Notes: generated by a model not told the origin, from the letters alone. 64,000 nucleotides of DNA from Cyanosarcina radialis HA8281-LM2 (GCA_019359615.1 JAHHHA010000006.1:1-64000); one strand, 5' to 3'; shown: positions 48,161 to 58,880, numbered from the stretch's first letter. Translations and numbers: made by a program.

Positions 48161-49717
48161 TCATAGCTCTTCTGTAAAATCCTGTTGGAGGAAGGGAGCT
48201 AGTTCCCGATTCAGTCGTCCGGCTCGGACAAACTCGGCGTAGGTATCTGCCTCAACTGCTAATAACTCCGATTTGAATTGTTCGGCGGCAAACGTTCGTA
48301 GATCGGGGTGTTCGTCCTGTAACGTCTCGATCTCTTCCTCCAAGCGAGCTATTTCGCCTTTAACCAATGTTTCTCGATAGCGGAAAAATTCCGGTTCCAC
48401 ACCCGGACGCTCTTTAGCGCCAGCCATGTGCTGTAAAACTCGTTTTAACGCGGCCAATCGAGCGATCGCTTCTGAAAACTGTTGCTGGCAGGGTTGACTC
48501 CCCAACAGGTTAAGCCATGCCAACAAGGGCTTAGTCGTCAGTCCTTGCACCAGCAGCGCGAACAACACGACCCCAAACACCGTGGCAACGATCTCTTCGC
48601 GAGCGGGCAAGATTACCGGGACGCTCAAGGCTAAGGCGATCGATACCGATCCTCTCAGCCCGCCCCACCAGATTACGGTTTGCTCTTTTAGGGGGATGCT
48701 GAATTCGGTCAGGCGATTGCTGATGGCACTCAAACTATAAATGGCGATCGCCCGCGCTATTAGCATGGCAACCAACGTCGTGACAATAATATGCAAGTTT
48801 TGCCCTAAAACGTCGAACCGAATTTGGTCGCCAATTAACAGAAAGACGATCGAGTTGACGAAAAATGCCAAAAATTCCCAAAACTCGCTGACAATAACCC
48901 GCGTTCGGGGATTCATGCCAATCCGGGAACCAAAGTTCCCCAAAACTAATCCCGTCGTTACCACCCCCATCACCCCAGAACCGCCCAAATCCTCGGCGGC
49001 TAAATAAGTGCCATAGGCAGATACTAAAGTAAACGACTGTTCGACCAGGGGTAAGTCAAATCGCTGCGTCAGGTAAGAAATGCCAAATCCGATCGAACAG
49101 CCGACTGCCGTGCCAAGACCGACCACGCGCACGAACTCAATTAGCGCCGATTGCATCGTTAAATCTGCCGTTCCCAACGGTAGTGCCACCAAAAAGCTGA
49201 AAGCCACCACTGCCATCCCATCGTTAAACAGGCTTTCTCCTTCCATCAAAACGCTCAGACGGCTACCTACGCCCAACTCTCGAAACAGGGCGACGACTGA
49301 CACCGGATCGGTGGCAGAAAGACAGGCTCCGATTAGCAATGCTGTCGTCAAAGGAACGCTTGCTAGTTGATTCAGCCCCAAGGCAATGCCTGCGATCGCT
49401 ATGCCCACGCCCAACACCGCATAGAGGCAGATCGGCAGCAGTTCCCGCTTTAGTTCCTGCCACTTTAAGTTCCAGGCAGCTTCAAACAGGAGCGGCGGCA
49501 AAAAGATCGTCAGGATCGTTTCGGGAGATAAATCTACCAATCGCACGTCCGCAAATGCCAGCCCCAGTCCCACAATTACCAGCAACAGAGTGTAAGGAAT
49601 TTGGCGGAACCAGCTAAAAAGGCGCGGCAAGGTGGCCGCGCTCAAGGAAACCAATAGCACCAGCAAAAATTGCTTCAAGTTGGTTTCGATCGCCACTTGG
49701 CTCGCAGTCGCATCCAA
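48161..49717 (-). CDS. Na+/H+ antiporter (CPA1, NhaP-like)
   Basis: A 518-residue monovalent cation/proton antiporter with about 12 membrane helices over residues 15-400. The conserved region is GACLSATDPVSVVALFRELG (the ATDP motif, about 131-150), then ESLFNDGMAVVAF (NDG, about 163), WWGGLRGSVSIALALSVP near 345-362, and a charged cytoplasmic C-terminal helix domain (about 400-518). Likely functions are pH and Na+ homeostasis, and it fits beside other ion and mechanosensitive genes in this island. Confidence 0.9.
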   Translation of the reverse strand: MDATASQVAIETNLKQFLLVLLVSLSAATLPRLFSWFRQIPYTLLLVIVGLGLAFADVRLVDLSPETILTIFLPPLLFEAAWNLKWQELKRELLPICLYAVLGVGIAIAGIALGLNQLASVPLTTALLIGACLSATDPVSVVALFRELGVGSRLSVLMEGESLFNDGMAVVAFSFLVALPLGTADLTMQSALIEFVRVVGLGTAVGCSIGFGISYLTQRFDLPLVEQSFTLVSAYGTYLAAEDLGGSGVMGVVTTGLVLGNFGSRIGMNPRTRVIVSEFWEFLAFFVNSIVFLLIGDQIRFDVLGQNLHIIVTTLVAMLIARAIAIYSLSAISNRLTEFSIPLKEQTVIWWGGLRGSVSIALALSVPVILPAREEIVATVFGVVLFALLVQGLTTKPLLAWLNLLGSQPCQQQFSEAIARLAALKRVLQHMAGAKERPGVEPEFFRYRETLVKGEIARLEEEIETLQDEHPDLRTFAAEQFKSELLAVEADTYAEFVRAGRLNRELAPFLQQDFTEEL

Positions 49718-49842
49718 TCGCGATATCTCCTGAGAAAATTCAACTTTCTACCTCATCTTCAGCCTATTTCTAGATGCTGGCTACAATCGCAAGTAAGATA
49801 CTGCTCCCAGGCGATGCCATCACCAGAGGAGAGGTATAGGTC

Positions 49843-50844
49843 TTGAAGAATATTCGCGATCGTTTTCAAGCGTTCAGGAGTCGGGGAAAAAATCCGATCC
49901 AGGTGCAGCAATTGCAAGCAGAACTGCTATCAGAATCCACCCTTGACTTCTCCTACCTGACGTTAATTCTTAGCTCCTGCGCGATCGCCACCTTTGGTTT
50001 ATTGGCAAACAGCACCGCCGTAATTATTGGCGCGATGATCGTGGCACCCCTAATGTTACCAATTCGCGGACTGGCGTTTGGAGCCTTGGCCGGTAACGTG
50101 TTGCTGTTTCGTCAAGGCTTGCTGGCGCTGGCCGTGGGAACTCTACTGGCAGTGCTGCTCGCCTGTTGTCTGGGGTGGTTAGTGGGCATTGCTAATTTTG
50201 GCAGCGAGATCTTAGGACGATCGGAACCGACGTTGTTAGATTTAGGCATCGCCATCACCGCAGGTAGCATCAGTGGCTATGCCAAAATTCAGCCCAAAAT
50301 TTCTGGCAGTCTGGCGGGAACTGCGATCGCAGTGGCGCTGATGCCACCCCTGTGCGCGATCGGGTTGGGTTTGTCTCAAGCTAACTGGTCGCTCAGTCAG
50401 GGGGCGACGCTACTCTATCTCACTAATCTGCTGGGTATTACCCTTTCGTGTATGTCGATCTTTCTGCTAGCAGGCTATGCCTCTTTGCACCGCGCCCGTA
50501 AACCTCTCACCTGGGCCTTGGCGCTCACAGCTATTTTGGTCGTTCCTTTAGGAATTAGTTTTGCTCGGTTATTGAGACAGGCACAATTGGAAACTAGCTT
50601 GCGGCAGGCGTTGTTAAATCGCACCATTACCTTTCAGCGTTTAGACCTGTTGAGCAGTCAGACAAACTGGTTAGTCGATCCTCCAGAAGTCCGGCTCAAC
50701 GTGCGGTCTAGAGAACCGATTACCTCTAGACAAATTGCCCTATTAGAGGAGTTTTTGCAACGGGAAATCGGGCAGCCGTTTAGGCTGATCTTTGTAGTCG
50801 GGCAAGTTGAAGAAATCCGCCGGAACGAGTCTAGCATTGAGTAG
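49843..50844 (+). CDS. DUF389 family membrane protein
   Basis: A 333-residue protein starting at TTG 49843, with a basic/soluble N-terminus, then membrane helices from residue 40 to 250. The signature segments are NSTAVIIGAMIVAPLMLPIR and SLAGTAIAVALMPPLCAIGL. A soluble C-terminal domain follows. The family (TIGR00341-like) is widespread and uncharacterised. It is divergent from the antiporter across 125 bp, so shared control is possible. Confidence 0.85.
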   Translation: MKNIRDRFQAFRSRGKNPIQVQQLQAELLSESTLDFSYLTLILSSCAIATFGLLANSTAVIIGAMIVAPLMLPIRGLAFGALAGNVLLFRQGLLALAVGTLLAVLLACCLGWLVGIANFGSEILGRSEPTLLDLGIAITAGSISGYAKIQPKISGSLAGTAIAVALMPPLCAIGLGLSQANWSLSQGATLLYLTNLLGITLSCMSIFLLAGYASLHRARKPLTWALALTAILVVPLGISFARLLRQAQLETSLRQALLNRTITFQRLDLLSSQTNWLVDPPEVRLNVRSREPITSRQIALLEEFLQREIGQPFRLIFVVGQVEEIRRNESSIE

Positions 50845-50899
50845 GAGCAGGCGCATTCGATCGAGCAAGATTCAAAAGCCTTATCAATGCTTTTTTCGG

Positions 50900-51406
50900 T
50901 TAGTAGAGCCAGCTTTGATACTCTGGATTGGCATCTTTCATATCTTGATAGAGCCAGACCATGCGATCGATAAACCACAGTTTGCCGAGATAGATAATGA
51001 CAGTTCCCAACAACGTAGACCAAACGTTCAAGGCAACCAGTCCCCAAACCAGGAAAATTACGCCCGATGCTGAGACGGCACTGAGAATAGAGGGAACGCG
51101 CTGGTGATGTTGGGGGACTGGAATAACGTTTCGATTCAGCCAAACTCGTTCGCCAAGGACTGCTTTTGAAGCCCAATTATTGGTTGAAGCAGGTTTGGGA
51201 AAAACGCGCGGATTAAACCAAGTCCAAAGAACCGCTAAAGCGACAGGAACGATCGCCCACCAACCCAGCCAAACGCGACTCCAAATTGCTAGGACGAGCA
51301 ACGGCAAAGCAGTGAATCGCGTCCAGACGCTCCAGGGGTTAGCATGACGCGCCCAAACCGCATCGCTCATGCTAAATATGTCTGCGATTTTGCTTTCAAG
51401 TGTCAT
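50900..51406 (-). CDS. DUF6653-like membrane protein (168 aa)
   Basis: Four hydrophobic segments grouped as two hairpins (about 30-65 and 105-145), preceded by MSDAVWARHANPWSVWTRFT, a motif typical of small DUF6653-type membrane proteins. The C-terminus (YQDMKDANPEYQSWLY) is cytosolic. Function is unknown. It converges on the DUF389 gene. Confidence 0.7.
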   Translation of the reverse strand: MTLESKIADIFSMSDAVWARHANPWSVWTRFTALPLLVLAIWSRVWLGWWAIVPVALAVLWTWFNPRVFPKPASTNNWASKAVLGERVWLNRNVIPVPQHHQRVPSILSAVSASGVIFLVWGLVALNVWSTLLGTVIIYLGKLWFIDRMVWLYQDMKDANPEYQSWLY

Positions 51407-51559
51407 AACCAGCCTCCATAATTATGGCGCAGGAAACCTATGGGGAATGCTCCCTCGATCGTAGTGGGGAGTCTGCAATATTTCGGAGAATGGCGATCGT
51501 CACCTAAATTGCCAATACTGCTAGGATAAACGATCGACAAACTTTTCTGTTGCCGATCG

Positions 51560-52927
51560 CTATGCTCTGTCAGAATTACTATTACTTAAGTTTGGCGAAC
51601 CGATCGGGGCGATCGCTGGGGAACGATCTGCGGTTGCTAGTTGATTTTCCAGTTTGACGATATAAGTTTCGTCTGGCATTTCAATTCCAGCTGCTTGTAA
51701 GGCTTCCTTGATGGCGATCGCAACTCGCGAAGTGCTTTCGAGGAACGATAACCGTCGAGAGTTAACCCAGTCCCGCACCTCAATCTTGACCCCGTTGATT
51801 CCTAACTCCCTGACTAAAATATCTGGGGGCGGCTCGGACTCCACTCCTTCAGTCTGCAACACGGCTGCCCGCAGGAGCTTTTGAACGTTTCTGATGTCAG
51901 CTTCGTAGCCGATTTCGAGCAAAATCGAACTGCGGCGAACGGTAGCGATCGTATTGTTAATAATGCTGGTGTTGAAGACCTGCTGGTTGGGAATGTAGAC
52001 AGTGCGACCGTCGTAGGTTTGGATGGTGGTGGCTCGCAGTTGAATTTGGGTGACGGTGCCTTCATGCTCGCCGATGGCGATTTGGTCGCCCAAGCGAAAC
52101 GGACGGGATGCCAGCAGAATGATGCCAGAGAAATAGTTAGCCACCACGTCCCGCAGGCTCAAACCGATCGCTACGCTCGTCAGCCCCAACGCGCCAAATA
52201 AGGTGATGAAATCGAGTCCCAAAACCCCCAAAGCCACTACGGTTCCCAACACCCAAACTCCCACAAATCCTAATTGGGCAACCAGCAGCTTGGAGTTGCG
52301 ATCTACTTCCCAGTGTCCCGTGTCTGCCATCAAAATCCGTTTGGCGCTGGCTGCCAATAACCAGGTCAAACCGATCGCCAATAACCCCCCCAGCAGGGCT
52401 GGCAATCGATCGATCGCATCCCGCTGGAATTGCCTGACGGCGAAATAGAGCCGCTGTCCGACATCGATCGCTAACGGGGGTCGATCGAATGCTCGATTTA
52501 GCTCTGCGGCCCACTGTTGCGCCAGGGTTTCCACGGGCGAGTTAAAGTCTTGGGCATCCTGCTGGGTAACGGTCATCAGCACTCGGTTGTTGACTTGGAG
52601 GGTAGCGATCGAGCGATCGGGATCGGGTTGCACCGTCACCGGAGGTACGGTGTCAAATTGTGTCAACAGGCTGGCAATCCGGCGATTGACAATTTGCGCC
52701 CGTTCGGTGGCATTTAAATCGCCCAAGCCGCCAATTTGAAAGATGGGTTGTCCTCGCACTACCACATCGGCAAAAAACAGGTTTTCTTGCGATTGCACCT
52801 CCGGGAAGGTCGGCGCAGGCAAGGGGATTTGCGCCCAAGTACGATCGCCAACTGCGATCGCCAAAGCACCTGTCAGCAGAGCCAACAACAACCACCTTTG
52901 AACGCGGGATCTACGGCCGATCGACAT
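51560..52927 (-). CDS. Small-conductance mechanosensitive channel (MscS family)
   Basis: Start 52927 gives a signal peptide (MSIGRRSRVQRWLLLALLTG, then AWAQ) and 455 residues. A periplasmic N-terminal domain (about 40-165) is followed by three membrane helices. The pore helix has GALGLTSVAIGLSLRDVVAN (about 240-262), and the beta domain has PFRLGDQIAIGEHEGTVTQI. The channel opens on membrane tension to release solutes during hypo-osmotic shock. It begins 4 bp after the baeRF gene stop, so the two are coupled. Confidence 0.9.
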   Translation of the reverse strand: MSIGRRSRVQRWLLLALLTGALAIAVGDRTWAQIPLPAPTFPEVQSQENLFFADVVVRGQPIFQIGGLGDLNATERAQIVNRRIASLLTQFDTVPPVTVQPDPDRSIATLQVNNRVLMTVTQQDAQDFNSPVETLAQQWAAELNRAFDRPPLAIDVGQRLYFAVRQFQRDAIDRLPALLGGLLAIGLTWLLAASAKRILMADTGHWEVDRNSKLLVAQLGFVGVWVLGTVVALGVLGLDFITLFGALGLTSVAIGLSLRDVVANYFSGIILLASRPFRLGDQIAIGEHEGTVTQIQLRATTIQTYDGRTVYIPNQQVFNTSIINNTIATVRRSSILLEIGYEADIRNVQKLLRAAVLQTEGVESEPPPDILVRELGINGVKIEVRDWVNSRRLSFLESTSRVAIAIKEALQAAGIEMPDETYIVKLENQLATADRSPAIAPIGSPNLSNSNSDRA

Positions 52928-52931
52928 GGCA

Positions 52932-54083
52932 TCAATAGCGAAAAATGGCAGCGAGCAGTCGGTCTTCAGGCACGTTTCCGGGTTCCACGGCGTAAACCGT
53001 CCCAGCATTGTTCAGGGTATGCAGGGCCGCCAGATCGAGCAAATCTTCGTCGCCAGCTTCGGGTCGATCGTGAATCCGCACGGCATTGGCTTCTGGGTCG
53101 AAACGACCCCAAACTTGTTCTCCCACGGGAACAAACAGGGTTTCCACCCGCTGGAAATAAGCGGCCGAAACGACCTCTTCGATCGTGCTGGCAGTTTTTC
53201 CGGTGCCTTGCAGTTCTTGAAAGCGGGCGACGGTCGATTCTTTCTCCAGTTCAAAATAGGGGCCGACGATCTGCCACGCTCGCTCGTGCAGTTCTTCTGG
53301 TTTTAAGATTTCGGGGTTGCCAGTAACGCCGTCGGGCAAGATCGGATCGTAGGTACTTGCCTGGTGGTAGAGCGGCAATAAATAGTCTACTCCTGCCAAG
53401 ACTAACGGCGATCGCTCGGTTTTCAGCAGCGACTCTAGACCGTCGCTGACTTGGCGGAAGTAACGCAGTAGGTTCTCTGGGCGCTCGTCATCCCCTGCCC
53501 CGTGACCGTGAAATATCGCCGCGCGATCGCCGCTGCTACCTTGTGGGGTGCGAGTATGAAACTGGAGGCTCTTTTCAGGATCGTCGTACTTTAACGCCTC
53601 GGCCATACTGGTGGGCATATCTGGCAACTCGACTTCGCTGACGCTGTAACGAGTTCCCTGAAACAGTCGAATTTGATTTTGGCTCAGTGCCAGAATGTAA
53701 AATTTGCCATCTCCTGACAGCAGTGGCAGCAATGGTTTGAGGTGGAAGCGATCGGTAACGACGGTTAATTCTGGAAACGCCAAGGGCAAGCAGTAGTAAC
53801 GGAATTGGTGGGGCGATCGAAAAATTGCCAGGCTGTCGCTTTGATGCTGCCAGAAGTCGTCGGTATCTAGCTCGCGAACTGGTTGCAGCAGATCTAGAGC
53901 ATCTTGTCTCCGCATTCCCAGAGCCAGTAATTGCTCCTCAGCTTGGCGCAGTAAGTTTTTGAACCGAATTGGGTTTTGCTGAGTTTCGGCCCCCAATCGT
54001 TCCATGGGAGTGTAGAGTGAAACGCAGGTTGAGTTCGATTCCGCTGCTAAAGTCGTTAATTCATCGATGGATAGTAAGTTCAT
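52932..54083 (-). CDS. baeRF-family (archaeo-eukaryotic release-factor-like) protein
   Basis: A 383-residue protein resembling bacterial relatives of the eRF1 domain: MNLLSIDELTTLAAESNSTC, VSLYTPMER, a middle domain with FYILALSQNQIRLFQGTRYS (about 128-147), and a C-terminal eRF1-3-like domain (RVETLFVPVGEQVWG, ending GTVYAVEPGNVPEDRLLAAI). Such proteins often lie with ion-channel and stress genes; a role in ribosome rescue or sensing is proposed but unproven. It is cotranscribed with MscS. A GTCAC box lies 218 bp upstream. Confidence 0.75.
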   Translation of the reverse strand: MNLLSIDELTTLAAESNSTCVSLYTPMERLGAETQQNPIRFKNLLRQAEEQLLALGMRRQDALDLLQPVRELDTDDFWQHQSDSLAIFRSPHQFRYYCLPLAFPELTVVTDRFHLKPLLPLLSGDGKFYILALSQNQIRLFQGTRYSVSEVELPDMPTSMAEALKYDDPEKSLQFHTRTPQGSSGDRAAIFHGHGAGDDERPENLLRYFRQVSDGLESLLKTERSPLVLAGVDYLLPLYHQASTYDPILPDGVTGNPEILKPEELHERAWQIVGPYFELEKESTVARFQELQGTGKTASTIEEVVSAAYFQRVETLFVPVGEQVWGRFDPEANAVRIHDRPEAGDEDLLDLAALHTLNNAGTVYAVEPGNVPEDRLLAAIFRY

Positions 54084-54301
54084 ATAACTCTGTTTTGGTT
54101 TGCTTTTGATGTGAGATTTCTACGACCCGCCTCTAGCTCCCCTCTCCAGTAAAAATAAATTTCCGTTCCCCTCTCCTTGCAGGAGAGGGCTTCTTTGAGG
54201 TGGGAGAGGGGTTGGGCGTTGCCCTGAAGCTCTGCCGAAGGGGGTGAGGACCGATCGAGGTTTTTCAAACCGGATTTGGCCTTACTTTTAGCGTTAACGG
54301 T

Positions 54302-54322
54302 AAATGTGACGGGAAAGTGACA
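54302..54322 (-). promoter_or_regulatory. GTCAC direct-repeat box B
   Basis: Minus strand GTCACTTT-CCC-GTCACATT. It is followed 12 bp later by an A/T-rich -10-like CTAAAA, upstream of the baeRF-mscS operon. Confidence 0.6.
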
Positions 54323-54340
54323 ATCTCAATCCTTCTCCAA

Positions 54341-54667
54341 CTAATTTCTGAGAATAGGTTCTAATACTTCAACAGTTTGCAGGGCGATTAAACCAGAACG
54401 AACCATTGTTTGCGCTGTTGCCAGAAAGCCATAAATTTTCTCAGGTCGATCGATGAGGGTGACGACGAGCGGTAAATCGACCGACAGCGCCAAAATATTG
54501 GCTGTCCGAATCTTGCCGCTGCTGCCAATTCCAACAACGGCCCGCGCAATCGTTATGCCTGCCATTTTTTGTTGGCGAGCCACTTCTATCAGTGCGTGGT
54601 AAAGCTGCTGGTGCTGCCAGCGATCGCCTTCAGCGATGTAGATAGTGAGTTGCGTCAGTTGAACCAC
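54341..54667 (-). CDS. DUF190 family protein (PII-like fold)
   Basis: From GTG 54667 it has 108 residues: QLTQLTIYIAEGDRWQHQQL, then ITIARAVVGIGSSGKIRTA and LPLVVTLIDRPEKIY, all hallmarks of DUF190. A longer frame to 54757 is unlikely because it would run through the GTCAC box C. DUF190 proteins have a PII-like ferredoxin fold, bind nucleotides and often accompany CrcB-type or other transporters. Here the partner may be one of the ion transport genes nearby. Confidence 0.75.
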   Translation of the reverse strand: MVQLTQLTIYIAEGDRWQHQQLYHALIEVARQQKMAGITIARAVVGIGSSGKIRTANILALSVDLPLVVTLIDRPEKIYGFLATAQTMVRSGLIALQTVEVLEPILRN

Positions 54668-54713
54668 GATCTCGTTCTCAAACTCAATGGGTGAGATCTT
54701 GAGTGTCGATCGC

Positions 54714-54734
54714 CAATGTGACCCAAAAGTGACA
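54714..54734 (-). promoter_or_regulatory. GTCAC direct-repeat box C
   Basis: Minus strand GTCACTTT-TGG-GTCACATT, 47 bp upstream of the preferred DUF190 start. Confidence 0.6.
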
Positions 54735-54774
54735 CGACGCGATCGGCTACTATCCACCTATGCTATGCAATTTG

Positions 54775-55032
54775 CTAATGCCGATGTCGATCGAAGACAA
54801 GTCCTAATAAACCGATAATTATCGCGATCGCCAACAATAAAAGCACGTTAAATTCAATGCCAGAACCCCGATCGGTATAGCTCCAGCGTAAGAGCCAAAA
54901 TGGATCGTTGCCAATCGCAAACGAAGGAACTTGCAGCAGCAAAAAGATAGCTGGTAGTCCAATATTAATTAACAGGAGCAGTAAAAACGCTCCCAGGCTT
55001 AAACGCAGGAATCTTTGCAGGCTTGATGACAT
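54775..55032 (-). CDS. Small two-pass membrane protein (85 aa)
   Basis: Hydrophobic segments at about 12-35 and 62-81 and a short polar loop with DPFWLLRWSYTDRGSG. No named family is certain. It lies 77 bp after the P-type ATPase gene on the same strand and could be a subunit or regulator of it. Leaders of this kind are common beside cation pumps. Confidence 0.5.
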   Translation of the reverse strand: MSSSLQRFLRLSLGAFLLLLLINIGLPAIFLLLQVPSFAIGNDPFWLLRWSYTDRGSGIEFNVLLLLAIAIIIGLLGLVFDRHRH

Positions 55033-55109
55033 CTCAAAAATGACGAAAAAAAGATACTTTTGCCAGCAAGCGAGTTAAATCAAGCTTGAATATTAGCTTG
55101 CAGATCGAC

Positions 55110-57833
55110 TCAATCGAGAGGAGCGAAGCGATTAACCAACGTTGCCACTAAAATCATCGGCAAGCCTACTAACAAGCAAATTAGCCATTGGCTTAAGTTC
55201 AATGGCGCTGTCGAAAATAGCGCGTTCATTAGGCTCCATTGACTGAAAATCACCTGTAAGAGTATTGCGCCAACAATCCCGATAATAATGGCAGAAGCAT
55301 CGGTTACTCGTGCGACTCTGCCGCGAATTTTATTGAAGGTTCCGACACCTAACTGACTGATGCTCAATAGATAAAAAATTCTTCCGGCAACTAATGATTG
55401 AATTGCCATCGTGCGTGCAAGGGCAATGCTTCCCGTCGTTGCTTCGATCCACTCAAATATGCCAAAAATAAGAATCCAATTAAATACAGAAATGGCAATA
55501 ATGCGTTTTAATAATCTTCCAGAAAGTAAGGGTTCTTTGGGGTGGCGCGGGGGTTGTTGCATGACCCGCTCGGACTTCGGCTCGAAGGCGAGGGGAACCG
55601 TCATGGCAATGGAATTGACCATATTCAACCACAAAACTTGTAACGCTAAAATTGGCAAATCTCTGGCCAGCAATACGCTAATTAAAATCGTCATCGATTC
55701 ACCACCGTTGACGGGTAGAATAAAGGCGATCGCTTTGAGCAAATTTCGATAAACGGTTCTTCCTTCTTCAACTGCTGCTGCAATCGAAGCAAAGTTATCG
55801 TCGGTCAAAATCGCGTCAGCCGCTTCTTTTGCCACTTCCGTCCCAGCACCTCCCATAGCGATGCCGATATCGGCTTGCTTGAGCGCGGGGGCATCGTTAA
55901 CGCCATCTCCTGTCATGGCAACGACTTCGCCTTTTGACTGCAATGCTTCCACCAGGCGTAATTTCTGTTCGGGTGCGACGCGGGCAAATACTACCCCTTG
56001 TTCGATCGCGTTTGCCAATGCTTGGTTATCCATGCGCGTTAGTTCATGTCCGGTGAAAGCGATGACTTCCCCGTGCTTTTCCAGTCCCATGCGAGACGCG
56101 ATCGCTCTTGCAGTAACGGCATGATCTCCAGTAATCATTTTTACTTGAATGCCTGCCGCTTTACAGACTGCTACGGCTCTAATTGCCTCCTGTCGCGGTG
56201 GATCGATCATCCCTTGCAACCCGATAAAAATTAGACCTGCTTCGATATCTGCGTGGTCTAATGAATTTTGCTCGTCTCTAACGGATTTTTTAGCAAATGC
56301 CAGCACCCGTAACCCTAGTTCTGCCATCGCATCGGCTTCTTCATGGATTATGTTTGGAGCGAGGGAAGTTAAATTGCCTTGGGCATCAAGCATCTGCTGG
56401 GAGCGAGAGAGAATTGCCTCAAGGGAACCTTTAACGTAAATGATTTTTCTTGGTTCTCTGCTTCGATGCAAAGTTGCCATATACTGATACTCTGACTCGA
56501 AAGGAATTACATCAATCCTGAGCATCTTTTGTTCTAAGTCGGCGCGATTGTATCCCGCTTTGTTGGCAACGACAATCAACGCTCCTTCCGTTGGATCGCC
56601 AACAACATTCCACTGCCTGTCTTTGACTTCTAGGTGAGAGTCATTACATAACAATCCAGCGATGAGACATTCTTGTAGTATGCGAGATTTATCGAGTTCC
56701 ACTGGCGCTTCATCAAGAAAGATTTCTCCCTCTGGAACGTACCCTTCACCGCTAACGTGGTATTGATGCCCTCCCGCATAGATAGCTTGCACGGTCATTT
56801 GATTTTCCGTTAGCGTGCCCGTTTTATCCGAACAGATAACTGTGGCACTACCAAGGGTTTCCACTGCGGGTAATTTGCGGATAATGGCATGGCGGCGTGC
56901 CATCCGCGAAACCCCGATCGCGAGGGTAATTGTCACGACTGCGGGTAAGCCTTCGGGAATCGCACTCACTGCCAAGGCAACGGCAGCCTCGAACATTTCG
57001 ATCCAGGAGTAACCGTATCCCAAACCAACGGCAAACGTCAGTGCAGCGACTCCCAGAATGATATAGAGCAAGGTGCGACTGAATCGATCGAATTTGCGGG
57101 TTAAGGGCGTTTTCAGGTTGGTTTGCTGCTCCATTAACTGAGAAATTCGACCCGTTTCCGTTTCTTGCGCGATCGCGACGACAATTCCCTTGCCTTGCCC
57201 AAAAGTCACGAAACTGCCCGCATAAGCCATGTTGGTTCGTTCTGCCAACGGTGCATCGGCATCAAGGATTTGCAGGTTTTTTTCGACAGCAATGGATTCC
57301 CCTGTAAGTGCGGATTCATTGACTTGCAAATTTCGTGCCGCAATCAATCGCAAATCGGCTGGTACTTTGTCTCCAGAAGTCAGTAAAACCAAATCCCCTG
57401 GGACGATTTCCGTTGACGAAATTCTTACTTTTTGTCCCTCGCGAACGATGGTTGCCTCGGTTTGCACTGAAGAAGCTAAAGCCGCGATCGCGTTTTCGGC
57501 TTTAGCTTCTTGTATGAATCCGACGATGGCGTTAATCAGCGTTACACCCCAAATGACCCAAGCATTTACCCACTCTCCTAAGATGGCCTTAATTGCCCCC
57601 GCAACGAGCAAAATATAGAGCAACGGTTGGTTGAATTGCAGCAGAAATCGCACGATCGGGCTTTTCCCCGGTTTGCTTTTGAGTTCGTTAGGGCCAAAAC
57701 GCTCTCGTCGCTTGGCAACCTCAGCCGAGGTTAAACCTGTTTCTAAGTTACTGTCTAATTGTCGAGCGACTTCGCTTCCTGCTAGATGATGCCATTGTTG
57801 CGGTAGCAAGGATTTTTGGGTTATTGCAGTCAT
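55110..57833 (-). CDS. P-type cation-transporting ATPase (Ca2+-type, PMA/PacL group)
   Basis: A 907-residue P-ATPase with a cation_ATPase_N domain (1-70), an actuator domain with [14 protein letters not shown] (about 172-185), phosphorylation motif [14 protein letters not shown] (Asp about 336), a nucleotide-binding domain, and [24 protein letters not shown] (about 640-662). It has ten membrane helices, with [11 protein letters not shown] in M4, as in calcium pumps. It exports Ca2+ or another divalent cation. Neighbouring genes are also ion related. Confidence 0.9.
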   Translation of the reverse strand: MTAITQKSLLPQQWHHLAGSEVARQLDSNLETGLTSAEVAKRRERFGPNELKSKPGKSPIVRFLLQFNQPLLYILLVAGAIKAILGEWVNAWVIWGVTLINAIVGFIQEAKAENAIAALASSVQTEATIVREGQKVRISSTEIVPGDLVLLTSGDKVPADLRLIAARNLQVNESALTGESIAVEKNLQILDADAPLAERTNMAYAGSFVTFGQGKGIVVAIAQETETGRISQLMEQQTNLKTPLTRKFDRFSRTLLYIILGVAALTFAVGLGYGYSWIEMFEAAVALAVSAIPEGLPAVVTITLAIGVSRMARRHAIIRKLPAVETLGSATVICSDKTGTLTENQMTVQAIYAGGHQYHVSGEGYVPEGEIFLDEAPVELDKSRILQECLIAGLLCNDSHLEVKDRQWNVVGDPTEGALIVVANKAGYNRADLEQKMLRIDVIPFESEYQYMATLHRSREPRKIIYVKGSLEAILSRSQQMLDAQGNLTSLAPNIIHEEADAMAELGLRVLAFAKKSVRDEQNSLDHADIEAGLIFIGLQGMIDPPRQEAIRAVAVCKAAGIQVKMITGDHAVTARAIASRMGLEKHGEVIAFTGHELTRMDNQALANAIEQGVVFARVAPEQKLRLVEALQSKGEVVAMTGDGVNDAPALKQADIGIAMGGAGTEVAKEAADAILTDDNFASIAAAVEEGRTVYRNLLKAIAFILPVNGGESMTILISVLLARDLPILALQVLWLNMVNSIAMTVPLAFEPKSERVMQQPPRHPKEPLLSGRLLKRIIAISVFNWILIFGIFEWIEATTGSIALARTMAIQSLVAGRIFYLLSISQLGVGTFNKIRGRVARVTDASAIIIGIVGAILLQVIFSQWSLMNALFSTAPLNLSQWLICLLVGLPMILVATLVNRFAPLD

Positions 57834-58034
57834 ATTTTATCGATAAGCTTGTTATTAATCGATCGCACGAGCTTGTATAACGATTAACTTACCGCAGTTA
57901 ATCCGGTCGCAAAATTATCGTTATGTCATGCTTTATTTGATACTTGTTAAATAATAATTTTCATCCTCCTATAGATAGGCTTAATTAAGCGATCGCAGCA
58001 GGCGTGTTGGGCTTCACTCCGTTCAACCTAATTG

Positions 58035-58636
58035 CTAATTTTTCTTGCGTCGGCGACGAGTCACCCAAATCGCTATACCTATAACTGAGGCTACCGATAC
58101 GGCTAGAGAAATCGGGCCAAAATACTTTTCCACCAACTGAAAATTTTGCCCTAGCACGTAGCCTGTATAAGTTAGCAATCCTACCCAAATCAGCGTGCCA
58201 GATCCAGAGTAGGCGATAAAAGGTAGCAAAGACATCTCTTCAAAACCCGCAGGAATGGAGATATAGGTGCGAATTCCTGGAACGAGACGGCCGAAAAACA
58301 CGACTTTTTTCCCATGTCTGTAAAACCAGCGTTTAGATTTACCCACGTCTTCGCCAGATAAACCCAGCCATCGGCCGTGGCGGTCTGCCCATTGTCTCAT
58401 GCGTCGTTCTCCCACCAGCTTGCCCAGGCGATACCAAAGCAAAGCACCGAGAACGATGCCTGTAGTTCCTGCCAGTACGACAGCAGGAAGTTGAGTTCGC
58501 CTCTTTGCACGGTAAATCCCGCTAGGGGCATAATTAGCTCTTCGGATACGGGAGGAAAAAAGTTTTCCAACAGCATCAACAGAGCAATGCCGAGATAGCC
58601 CATTGAAGAAATGGCGTTAGTAATCCAATCGAGCAT
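58035..58636 (-). pseudogene. DedA family membrane protein, single-base frameshift
   Basis: The 5' frame (58636 to about 58480) gives MLDWITNAISSMGYLGIALL...RGELNFLLS. The rest, in another frame, is VVLAGTTGIVLGALLWYRLG to the C-terminus RRRRKKN. Restoring one G near 58480 (CTGTCG to CTGGTCG) joins them into a full DedA protein of about 200 residues with EELIMPLAG, the FFGRLVPGIRTYISIPAG motif and four to five membrane helices. DedA proteins are putative proton-linked lipid flippases. The lesion may be real or a sequencing error; all other parts are intact. Confidence 0.75.
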
Positions 58637-58667
58637 AAATTTTAGATAAACTCAAAAAGCGATCGAA

Positions 58668-58880
58668 CTAGAAACGAAATCCTAGTAAATTCCAGTAGTT
58701 CAAAAACGGAATAAACATCAGGGCAGCTAGCGTGAAAATAGAGTAATGCAGTCTTCCCAAAAACGACCAATAGTTATTTCTCCATCAGTCCAAGCAACCC
58801 GCACAGAAGTTGCTTGAACTTTTGCCTGATTTGTGAATAAATAAGCGACAACTGATTTTGGTTCTTTCTTTGAAAGATGC
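58668..58880 (-). pseudogene. Remnant of a membrane-anchored C-terminus
   Basis: Two overlapping frames read NQAKVQATSVRVAWTDGEIT, then, after a shift, NYWSFLGRLHYSIFTLAALM and FIPFLNYWNLLGFRF-stop. This looks like the C-terminal tail and last membrane helix of a larger envelope protein, possibly a serine hydrolase. No intact start or body remains. Confidence 0.4.

Noticed and set aside
54080-54268. 62-residue frame upstream of the baeRF gene
   Set aside because: It reads through low-complexity CTCTCC-type intergenic repeat and lacks a ribosome site; not a convincing gene.
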